Shown piece by piece: positions 55,742 through 62,539 of a DNA stretch of 64,000 bases. The notes below the pieces were generated by a model, which saw only the letters and a program-made list of their open reading frames with translations, had not been told where the DNA came from and made no database searches. The stretch covers positions 1 to 64,000 of the forward strand of contig NZ_WIND01000001.1 of the NCBI RefSeq assembly GCF_009697225.1, read 5' to 3'. Every line of letters starts with the position of its first letter. Position 1 is the stretch's first letter. This DNA is from Halovulum marinum. GTDB lineage: Bacteria; Pseudomonadota; Alphaproteobacteria; Rhodobacterales; Rhodobacteraceae. The position numbers and the translations under genes were made by a program.

Positions 55742-55771
55742 CCCCCGCCCTGCGCGGGGGTAATGCTTTTT
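55742..55771 (+). terminator. Rho-independent terminator after the first csp gene
   Basis: CCCCCGC (55742-55748) pairs with GCGGGGG (55754-55760) and is followed within a few bases by TTTTT (55767-55771). A second, T-less hairpin GGACAGGC/GCCTGTCC lies just before it (55696-55716). Confidence 0.75.
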
Positions 55772-55791
55772 CAGGACTCTGTTTCCGAATT

Positions 55792-55841
55792 ATATCAAGG
55801 GCTTGAGGGGGTTTTCACGGTGAAGCCCCGCGTTTTCACGG
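55792..55841. repeat. Dispersed repeat around TTTTCACGGTGAAGC, copy 2
   Basis: Closely similar to 4779-4827. The stop codon of the minus-strand DUF2938 gene (55836-55838) lies inside its right end. TTCACGGTGAA forms a short dyad and TTTTCACGG occurs twice. Confidence 0.6.
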
Positions 55842-56318
55842 CGCCAGCGCCAGCCCGGTCAGCCACAGCCCCAGCCCGAACGCGGTGTGCGCCGCCAGCC
55901 CCAGCACCCGCGCCCGCCACGGCTTCGCGGTCTTCGCCGCGGCCCAGCCCAGTCCCATGCCGGGCTGCATCAGGAACCAGCCCGCCGCGATCGTGACCAG
56001 CGCGAAGATCCACGCCGGCAGGAACGCCGGCACGGCCAGCCACTCCGGCCCGGCCAGCAGCGCGAAGATCACCCCGTAGGCGATCCCCACCGCGTAGTGC
56101 CCGGCCCAGCCCAGCTTCAGCTCGGCCGCGAACGGCTCGGCCGCGGCGATGTCGTCGTGAAACACCCGCCCCCGCGAGACATGCCAGAACCAGCGCCCCG
56201 GCAGCGCCCAGTTCGGCGCCGGGTTCACCCGCAGCACCGCCAGCAGCAGCGCCCACAGGTCCATCGCCACGGTCGCGCCCAGCCCCAGAAGGACGCCGTC
56301 GAAGATCAGGTTGGTCAT
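55836..56318 (-). CDS. DUF2938 membrane protein
   Basis: This 160-residue inner-membrane protein has about four helices. The DUF2938 features are GVLLGLGATVAMDLWALLL at the N-terminus, PGRWFWHVSRGRVFHDDIA, and GWFLMQPGMGLGWAAAKTAKP followed by HTAFGLGLWLTGL. The function is not known. The start is at MTNLIFDG; a longer version is less likely because the family begins there. Its final codons and stop fall in a dispersed repeat. Confidence 0.85.
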   Translation of the reverse strand: MTNLIFDGVLLGLGATVAMDLWALLLAVLRVNPAPNWALPGRWFWHVSRGRVFHDDIAAAEPFAAELKLGWAGHYAVGIAYGVIFALLAGPEWLAVPAFLPAWIFALVTIAAGWFLMQPGMGLGWAAAKTAKPWRARVLGLAAHTAFGLGLWLTGLALAP

Positions 56319-56463
56319 GAAATCGCCCGCGGATCCGTTCAGCCCCTGCGGCAGGCATAGCAACTTGTCCGGCGCCGCGCATCCGGAAAAAAGCGCGGCC
56401 TGCAGCGGCTTTGACAGCAGCGCGCCCGGGCCTACACTGATCCTCGGGGAATGGGGAATCGCG

Positions 56464-56973
56464 ATGTTTCCGGGGGATTATCCGCTGCTGAACCGGCCGA
56501 ACCTGGTGGCGCTGCTGCTGCGCGCCGCCGCCGACGGTCCCGCCGGTCTGGACGACTGCGTCGAGCGGCTGCGCGCCGCCTTCGCCGCCGCGCGCGAGCC
56601 GGTGCCGCTGCCCGAGGCCGAGCTGACGGCGCGTTTCGCCGGGCTGCACACCGACCTTTCGGCCGCCGGGCTGCTCGAGGATGCCGGCGCCGGCCGGTTC
56701 ACGCTGACAGCCCGCGGCCGCACGCTGCTGGCCGGGCACCCGGACGGCTTCGATACAGACCGGCTGATGGTCTACCCCGAGTTCAAGGCCTACATCCGCG
56801 CCCGCAACCGCAGCCTGGCCCGCGCCGACGCCCGCGCCGGCGCCTTTGACGAGGGATTCATCGCCGCGCAGACCGGCGCCCGGCTGACCGAGAACCCCTA
56901 TACCCCGAACACCGTCGACCACCAGTCCTGGGAAAACGGCTGGGCCGAGGCCCGCGACGAGGGCATCGGCTGA
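56464..56973 (+). CDS. Winged-helix-like protein with RMF/CrpP-like C-terminal motif
   Basis: This 169-residue protein has an N-terminal part (1-100) that looks like a winged helix: LLNRPNLVALLLRAAADG and LHTDLSAAGLLEDAGAGRF, then LTARGRTLLAGHP. The C-terminal 40 residues show spaced Gly, Ala, Asn-Pro-Tyr, Trp and Gly-Trp: FDEGFIAAQTGARLTENPYT and SWENGWAEARDEG. That arrangement recalls ribosome modulation factor and CrpP-type proteins, where the Trp/Gly turn contacts rRNA or ligand. The combination is unusual, and the role is unknown. Confidence 0.78.
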   Translation: MFPGDYPLLNRPNLVALLLRAAADGPAGLDDCVERLRAAFAAAREPVPLPEAELTARFAGLHTDLSAAGLLEDAGAGRFTLTARGRTLLAGHPDGFDTDRLMVYPEFKAYIRARNRSLARADARAGAFDEGFIAAQTGARLTENPYTPNTVDHQSWENGWAEARDEGIG

Positions 56974-57035
56974 GCCCTGCCGGCCGCCCCCTCAACCCAC
57001 TTGCCAACTCGGCCCTCATCGGCGACCATGAAAGC

Positions 57036-57154
57036 GCTACGTTACCTCTATCGATCTACTGTCTCCGTCCCGCGGCCTCAGTCACTCGATACTGCGCTGA
57101 CCGACGCCACGCTGCCGCATGTCGCGGGCAGCACACAGACAGGAGATCTCACGC
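57036..57154 (+). promoter_or_regulatory. Conserved cold-shock gene leader, copy 2
   Basis: This 119-base leader aligns with 55363-55479. The GCTGCC/GGCAGC hairpin is kept, with a T-to-C change in its loop region, and the same AGGAGATCTCACG ends it. Sequence between conserved blocks has drifted, so conservation of the blocks suggests selection on RNA structure or shared regulation. Confidence 0.7.
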
Positions 57155-57364
57155 ATGGCCACCGGCACCGTGAAATGGTTCAATGCCACCAAGGGCTTCG
57201 GTTTCATCCAGCCCGATTCGGGCGGCAAGGACGTGTTCGTCCACATCTCGGCCGTCGAGCGCGCCGGGCTGTCCGGCCTGAACGACAACCAGAAGGTCAC
57301 GTTCGATCTGGAAACCGGCCGCGACGGCCGCCAGTCGGCGTCGAATCTGGCGCTGGCCGACTGA
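57155..57364 (+). CDS. Cold-shock protein (CspA family), second copy
   Basis: This 69-residue OB-fold protein has KGFGFI and VFVHIS RNA-binding motifs. It differs from the first copy mainly in residues 21-23 and 37-45. The two genes lie 1.5 kb apart with DUF2938 and the RMF-like protein between them. They are likely a duplication that copied gene plus leader. Confidence 0.96.
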   Translation: MATGTVKWFNATKGFGFIQPDSGGKDVFVHISAVERAGLSGLNDNQKVTFDLETGRDGRQSASNLALAD

Positions 57365-57388
57365 CTTCCGACCTGCCGTCCGGCCCGC

Positions 57389-57967
57389 CTAGCGCGGCCG
57401 GGCGGCCCGTTCCGGCGCCGCAGCGATCCGTGGCACCACCGGACCGCGCGCCGGCCCCGCCCCGAAATCCGTCATCCCCTTCACGCCGGCCGTCGGCGGA
57501 CGCCAGTCCGCGGTGACCAGGCCGCGCCGCATGTCGCGCCGGAACGAGGAATACGGCCAGTCCGCCGCGCGCCGGCACTGCCCGTGCCGCACCGGATCCT
57601 GCCAGCAATAGGCGACCTGCGCCGCATGCTCTGCCGCGGTCCGGATCCGCTGCTCGCCGAACCGGGGCTGCCACGGGCTGCCGGTCACCGAATCATCCTC
57701 CGACAACAGACGCGTGAACCGCCCCTTCAGGATCCGCCAGCGCGCGGCGAAATCCGTGTCCGCCGGCGGCAGCACCCAGACCGCATGCAGGTGATCCGGC
57801 AGGATCACCATGGCATCGACGCGGACCGGATGGGCCCGCAGCAGGCTGGCGAAGGCGGCGCGCAGCTGGTCGATCCGGTCGACCAGCGTGCTCGCCCCGG
57901 GCTCGGTCAGGCTGACGGTGAAGAAACGTGCGGATTCGCCAGGGCGTGGAGGGCGGGGATGGGTCAT
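57389..57967 (-). CDS. REP-associated tyrosine transposase (RAYT, Y1 family)
   Basis: This 192-residue Y1-like protein has the metal-binding HxH in VILPDHLHAVWVLPP, the WQPRFGEQRIR segment, and AYCWQDPVRHGQCRRAADWPYSSF with the C-terminal WPYSSF typical of RAYTs. These single-copy domesticated enzymes move or maintain REP/BIME palindromes. No REP hairpins flank it closely. It is not accompanied by other mobile genes. Confidence 0.88.
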   Translation of the reverse strand: MTHPRPPRPGESARFFTVSLTEPGASTLVDRIDQLRAAFASLLRAHPVRVDAMVILPDHLHAVWVLPPADTDFAARWRILKGRFTRLLSEDDSVTGSPWQPRFGEQRIRTAAEHAAQVAYCWQDPVRHGQCRRAADWPYSSFRRDMRRGLVTADWRPPTAGVKGMTDFGAGPARGPVVPRIAAAPERAARPR

Positions 57968-58045
57968 GCCGCCAGTCTCCGGTGTCCTGGTTAAGACTGC
58001 GTAAGCGACCGGGCGCGCCGTGCGCGCCCGGCCGGCCCGCCCGGG

Positions 58046-60337
58046 TCAGGACGGCTGATCGACCCGGACGCGGACCTGCACCTTGCCGCGGACAGAGGTG
58101 GACCAGCGCAGGTCGACACGGTCCTTCTGGCTGCCCTGCTCGGTTTCGACCCAGGGCATGTCATGATGGGCACCGCCCCCCGAGGTCACCACCTGCCCGT
58201 GCGGCACCACGCCGTCGACGCCCAGCGCGCGGCCGCCGAAGGGCAGCTTGCCGCCGGTGTTCACCGCCCAGCTGGACGAGGCCGAGGACTGGTCTGCCAG
58301 GATCAGTGCCGGCGACTGCGTCTTGGTCGAGACGAACGCATAGCTGTTGCCGTCCCAGACCACATCCACGGTCCGGCTGTGGTCGATGCTGCCCAACGAG
58401 GTGTCCAGCTGGTCCGCCCGGTCGATCTGCGAACCGCCGAACAACTGGAAGGTGTTGCCGAACACGTTGAACCCGTCCAGCCGGTGCCCGTTGCCCAGCG
58501 GCGTCAGCTTGATGAAGCTGAACCAGGCCGGCACCTCGGTCGCGGTGAAGATGTTGCCGACGATGCTGATGCGGCCGAACGCCTCGCCGCCGGAGTTGGA
58601 CGCGTCGGCCTGGTGCTCGTTGGTGATCTCGATGAACTGGGTGTCGAAATAATTGCCCGTCACCGTGGTCTTGGAGCGCTTGTCGGTCAGCACGATGCCG
58701 GCGGTCTTCTCGCCCTCGGCCTGCAGGTCCGCCTGCCAGAAGTGATTGCCGAGGATCAGGTTGCCGCTGCCCGACATCACCCCGAAGTGGCGATAGTTGA
58801 TGCAGCGGTTGTTCCGGATCTTGGCGTCGTTCGAGTTGGTGTTGAAGGCCACCGAGCGGCGGCTCGGAATCGGCGAGGCGCTGTCACCCGACTGGAACTC
58901 GCACTGGTCGATGCTGATCCCCTGGCAGGCGCCGCCGACCGAGCTGATGCCGTGCTCGACCTGCTCGAACCAGCAATCGCGGAAACCCCACCAGGTGCCG
59001 TCGTCGGACAGCATCACGCCGCAGCCGCGGCCGGCGCCGAAGAACTGCATCGACTCGATGCTGAACCGCTTGATCGTATTGAAGCCCGAGAAGTCGAGCA
59101 TGTACTTGTAGCGGGTGAAGGTATAGCTCTGCGATGCCGAGGCGCGCGCCAGCGGCAGCGACAGCGTCAGCTCGCCGGTGGTCTCGTTCCTGGCGCGGAC
59201 GTAGACCTCGCGGCCGACGCCGAACCCCTCGACCAGCGCGCCGACCTTGATTGCGCCGATGTTGGTCAGGCCCTTCAGTTTCAGCGGCTCCGACGGAGAA
59301 TAGGTGGCGGTGCCGGTCACCACCTCCGGATCCCAGGCGCCGGTGTCTTCGGCCTGCAGCGCACCGTTGCGCAGCACCCGGCGGTTGGTCATCACGTTGA
59401 CGTTGCCCACCGCCTTGTGGACGTCGATCGGCTCGGTCAGGTCGACCCGGCGTCCGCCCAGGTCGAACGCTTCGTGATCGCTGAAGTTGAACAGCGCCTG
59501 CAAGCCCTTCTTCAGGCCCAGGGTCTCGTCGCCGAAGGCTTCGGCATAGCTTGGCAGGTCGAAGTTCGCGCGCAGCACCAGGCGCTTGTCCTCGGGCATG
59601 CTGACCGTGCCCTCGAACCGCACCGGCGACAGCAGGGTGACGTTCTTGTTCAGGTAGTAGGTTCCCGCCGGCACCACCAGCACGCGACCGTCGGCGGCGG
59701 CGTCGGCGGTTTCGAAGGCGGCGGCATCGTCGGTGATGCCGTCGCCCTTGGCGCCGAAGTCGATCACGTCGACCAGATCCAGCAGCTTGCGGTGGAACAC
59801 CGAGGTGCGGTCCTCGACCGAGATCGACTCGACGCGGATGACGGCGCCGTTGCTGCCCATCAGGTCGATGCCGAAATGCCCGTAGACCGGGTTGATGCCC
59901 CAGACCAGATCGACACCGGTGCGCTGCCCGGAACCGACGATCGCGCGCACGGTGTAGACGCGGTTGGGGTCGGTCAGCGTGATCGGCGTTGCCTCCTCCG
60001 GCACGCCGCCGACGCGCCCGCCGGTGGCGTTGCCCGCATAGCCCGCGATGCGCACCTGCGGCGCCGGACCCGAGACCCATTTTACCCGCGCGCTGACCTC
60101 CAGGTAGCAGCCCGGCAGGATCGGCGTCTCGCCCATGTAGCGCAGCCGCTGCGGCGAAGTGGTCTTGATCAGCTCCAGGCAGGTGCCGAAGTCGGGATCG
60201 GCCGAATACAGCGTCCCCGCGGTGTCCGTGTCATAGGCCGTTGTGCCCGGGGTTCCGTCGCCGCTGGACCAGACATCCAGCCCGTCGACGAAGGCCGGGG
60301 GCATCAGGTTCAGTCCTTCGGTGATCGCCTTGTTCAT
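58046..60337 (-). CDS. Right-handed beta-helix protein (GH28-related/pectate-lyase-3-like)
   Basis: This 763-residue protein has an N-terminal jelly-roll-like part (about 20-180). It then shows the pectate-lyase-3 entry motif VIDFGAKGDGITDDAAAFE. A long parallel beta-helix follows with repeated short strands (CEFQSGD, IRNNRCINY, ILGNHFWQ, VTGNYFDTQ, IVGNIFTAT, VFGNTFQLF). No signal peptide is visible. Similar proteins serve as phage tail spikes or as exopolysaccharide-associated lyases in alphaproteobacteria. A catalytic residue set cannot be assigned. It has a structured leader. Confidence 0.85.
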   Translation of the reverse strand: MNKAITEGLNLMPPAFVDGLDVWSSGDGTPGTTAYDTDTAGTLYSADPDFGTCLELIKTTSPQRLRYMGETPILPGCYLEVSARVKWVSGPAPQVRIAGYAGNATGGRVGGVPEEATPITLTDPNRVYTVRAIVGSGQRTGVDLVWGINPVYGHFGIDLMGSNGAVIRVESISVEDRTSVFHRKLLDLVDVIDFGAKGDGITDDAAAFETADAAADGRVLVVPAGTYYLNKNVTLLSPVRFEGTVSMPEDKRLVLRANFDLPSYAEAFGDETLGLKKGLQALFNFSDHEAFDLGGRRVDLTEPIDVHKAVGNVNVMTNRRVLRNGALQAEDTGAWDPEVVTGTATYSPSEPLKLKGLTNIGAIKVGALVEGFGVGREVYVRARNETTGELTLSLPLARASASQSYTFTRYKYMLDFSGFNTIKRFSIESMQFFGAGRGCGVMLSDDGTWWGFRDCWFEQVEHGISSVGGACQGISIDQCEFQSGDSASPIPSRRSVAFNTNSNDAKIRNNRCINYRHFGVMSGSGNLILGNHFWQADLQAEGEKTAGIVLTDKRSKTTVTGNYFDTQFIEITNEHQADASNSGGEAFGRISIVGNIFTATEVPAWFSFIKLTPLGNGHRLDGFNVFGNTFQLFGGSQIDRADQLDTSLGSIDHSRTVDVVWDGNSYAFVSTKTQSPALILADQSSASSSWAVNTGGKLPFGGRALGVDGVVPHGQVVTSGGGAHHDMPWVETEQGSQKDRVDLRWSTSVRGKVQVRVRVDQPS

Positions 60338-60366
60338 GGTTTGACCGTCCTTTGCTGTCGCGCGAT

Positions 60367-60428
60367 ACCAGCCGCCGGCCGCTGCCGGCGGATGTCCGGC
60401 AGGCGGACTCCGCGCGCCGGCGGCTGGT
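60367..60428 (-). promoter_or_regulatory. Nested hairpin in the leader of the beta-helix gene
   Basis: Perfect 13-base arms ACCAGCCGCCGGC (60367-60379) and GCCGGCGGCTGGT (60416-60428) enclose 36 bases with an inner stem TGCCGG (60383-60388) / CCGGCA (60396-60401). It lies 30-91 bases upstream of the beta-helix start, within the 295-base divergent gap. It could be an RNA regulatory structure or an operator. The remaining gap shows no other feature. Confidence 0.5.
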
Positions 60429-60632
60429 GGTTTCCGAATTCTCGTGAAATGCCGGCTGGGCCGCCGTTGCGGTCCGCGCCTCTGCCGTCTCTACCAGCGC
60501 AAGGTAAAAATCCGCTTAACCTTTTGGTCGGAGTTTCTTCAGCATCATGCGGATTCGCCGGCGGCGCGCGTTGTGGAATACGGCCCGCGATGGTAGCCTG
60601 TGGGTACGTCACAACCGTAAGGGGAACAAAAG

Positions 60633-60989
60633 ATGGAACGCCGGACACGCTTCGCAGCCGTGTTCGTAACGATTGCCGCGGCCGTGTTTGCCGCCCCGAG
60701 TGTTTCGCAGGACATCGCCGCCGCACCCAACGTCGGCGCGCTCGCCAACGGCCCTGCCCTGGGCTCGCCGGCGGCCGGCGAGCCGACCGCGCTGACCGTT
60801 GTGCCACCGTCCGACCGGCCCGCAACCACGTTCGCCGGCGCCGGCGCCGGCCTGCCGAAGGTCGCGCCGGATCTCGGCCGCCACCGCGGCCCCTTCGCCG
60901 CAGGGGCGCCGCTGCCTGTCGCCATGGTGACCGGCCCGCCGCCGATGCCGGGCACGGCGGAGGGGGCCGAAAGAACCCTTTGGCGGTGA
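60633..60989 (+). CDS. Small exported protein of unknown function
   Basis: This 118-residue protein has a signal peptide (MERRTRFAAVFVTIAAAVFAAPSVS) and a low-complexity mature part rich in Ala, Pro and Gly. AGGGG lies about ten bases before ATG. No family is recognised. It is divergent from the beta-helix gene and precedes the peptidoglycan-binding gene by 83 bases, possibly in one unit. Confidence 0.55.
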   Translation: MERRTRFAAVFVTIAAAVFAAPSVSQDIAAAPNVGALANGPALGSPAAGEPTALTVVPPSDRPATTFAGAGAGLPKVAPDLGRHRGPFAAGAPLPVAMVTGPPPMPGTAEGAERTLWR

Positions 60990-61072
60990 CGCACGGGAAC
61001 CGGTTGAATTTGAACAGCGGCGCGGGACTGCTATTCTTTCTATAATCGAATCCGAAGACAGGAACTGTCGGA

Positions 61073-62029
61073 ATGCAACGCGTCGCCCGCGCCGTCGTGA
61101 TTCTCTCTGTTGCGCTGGGATCCAGCGCCGTCACCGCTCACGGCCAGGACGCCGCGGGCGACGAGGGCGCGAGCCCGGATTTTCAGGGTGCGCTGGAGGC
61201 GCTGGGCCACGACATGACCTGGCAGGACTCGCTGGGCGACCGGCTGAGCACCTGCCTGCGGCCGCTATACCCGGACAGCCCCGAGCACCTGGACGTCGTG
61301 CTGGCGATCGAGATCGACGCCGAGGGCATGCCGGGCTCGCCCTACCTGCTTGATCCGAAACCCGACGACGCGACACTGGCGCACCTGCGGCAGCTGTTCC
61401 GCGCCGAGGCGGCGATCTTCGACTGCGCGCCGCTGACGCTGGACGATGGCAGTCCGCTGCCGGAGGTGCTGAGCCTCAGCGTGAGCGGCGATTCGCTGCG
61501 GCCGCTGCCGCCGGACGCGGCAATCGAGCAACTGGCGTCGGACAGCGGGCAACCGGCGCCGATCGCGGCCGCCGAACAAGCCGACTCCGACCAGGCAACC
61601 GAACCGATGGCGCCGGATGCCGACGACACGCAGCTGCCGCCGACCGCGGCCAGCGCCGAGACCGAAGCCGCCCTGGGGTTGAACCGCGCGGCGCGGCGCG
61701 AGGTCCAGACCCGGCTGCGGCTGGCGGGCCACGATCCGGGCGGCGCCGACGGTGTGTTCGGCCCCCGCACCCGCAGCGCGGTTTCGGCCTGGCAGGAAGC
61801 CTCGGGCTTGATCGCAAGCGGGTATCTGGACGAAACCCAGTACCACCGGCTCGTCGAAGAGACCGAGGAGGCCTTCGCCGATCTGCCGAAGAACCCGCCG
61901 GCAGCATCCACCTCGCGGCGCGCGCGGTTCTACCGCGGGCCCGACGGGTGCTTGCGCGACCGCTACGGCCGGCGGGTCGGCGGTCAGTCGCTGCGCTGCG
62001 ATCTGCGCGGCCTGTTCAGCCAGTTCTAG
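61073..62029 (+). CDS. Exported peptidoglycan-binding domain protein
   Basis: This 318-residue protein has an N-terminal signal peptide (ending near TAHGQ). A TonB-C-like or unknown domain (30-150) contains two Cys, in STCLRPLY and FDCAPL, and an acidic linker (155-200) follows. A PG_binding_1 domain then appears (about 203-262: AARREVQTRLRLAGHDPGG and VFGPRTRSAVSAWQEASG). The basic tail RYGRRVGGQSLRCDLRG ends it. It is probably periplasmic and attached to the wall. No catalytic domain is visible. Confidence 0.83.
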   Translation: MQRVARAVVILSVALGSSAVTAHGQDAAGDEGASPDFQGALEALGHDMTWQDSLGDRLSTCLRPLYPDSPEHLDVVLAIEIDAEGMPGSPYLLDPKPDDATLAHLRQLFRAEAAIFDCAPLTLDDGSPLPEVLSLSVSGDSLRPLPPDAAIEQLASDSGQPAPIAAAEQADSDQATEPMAPDADDTQLPPTAASAETEAALGLNRAARREVQTRLRLAGHDPGGADGVFGPRTRSAVSAWQEASGLIASGYLDETQYHRLVEETEEAFADLPKNPPAASTSRRARFYRGPDGCLRDRYGRRVGGQSLRCDLRGLFSQF

Positions 62030-62053
62030 CACGATTGCGCGACGCCCGGCACG

Positions 62054-62461
62054 TCAGGCGCCGAACGCACCGGGGCGCAGGAAGCGCACGCCGTTGATCT
62101 CCCAGCCGTCGGACGTCATCACCATCTCGTACTCGAGCAGGTGGACCTCGCCGGCCTGATCGGTGATCAGCACGCTCTGATAGGAGGCGCCGCCGCGTTC
62201 GGTCAAACCGCCGAAGCGGATATCCGACGGCCGCCAGACCATCGGATATCCCTGGCGCACCATGTCGCCGAAGCGCTCGGCAGTGCCGAACAGGCCCTGA
62301 ATCTGCGGGCTTGCAAAGGTGAACGCCTTGGCGAAATCGTCGGCGCGGAGCGCCTCGATCTGGCCGCCGATCACGTCGCGGATCTGCGTGTCGACGCCCT
62401 GTGCCGGCGCCGGCCCGGCCAGGCCCAGCGCCACGGCGGCCGCAAGAAGCGTTGTTCGCAT
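62054..62461 (-). CDS. DUF4864 exported protein
   Basis: This 135-residue protein has a signal peptide (MRTTLLAAAVALGLAGPAPAQ) and the DUF4864 core: IRDVIGGQIEALRADDFAKAF, MVRQGYPMVWRPSDIRFGGL and YEMVMTSDGWEINGVRFL. The fold is NTF2-like and its function unknown. It converges on the peptidoglycan-binding gene, with only 24 bases between stops. Confidence 0.87.
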   Translation of the reverse strand: MRTTLLAAAVALGLAGPAPAQGVDTQIRDVIGGQIEALRADDFAKAFTFASPQIQGLFGTAERFGDMVRQGYPMVWRPSDIRFGGLTERGGASYQSVLITDQAGEVHLLEYEMVMTSDGWEINGVRFLRPGAFGA

Positions 62462-62539
62462 CGGATGCCTCCCGGTGGTTGACCGGGAAACACCTAGCGC
62501 GGCGCCGACAGCCGGCGAGACGCCGCGACGCAGAAACGA

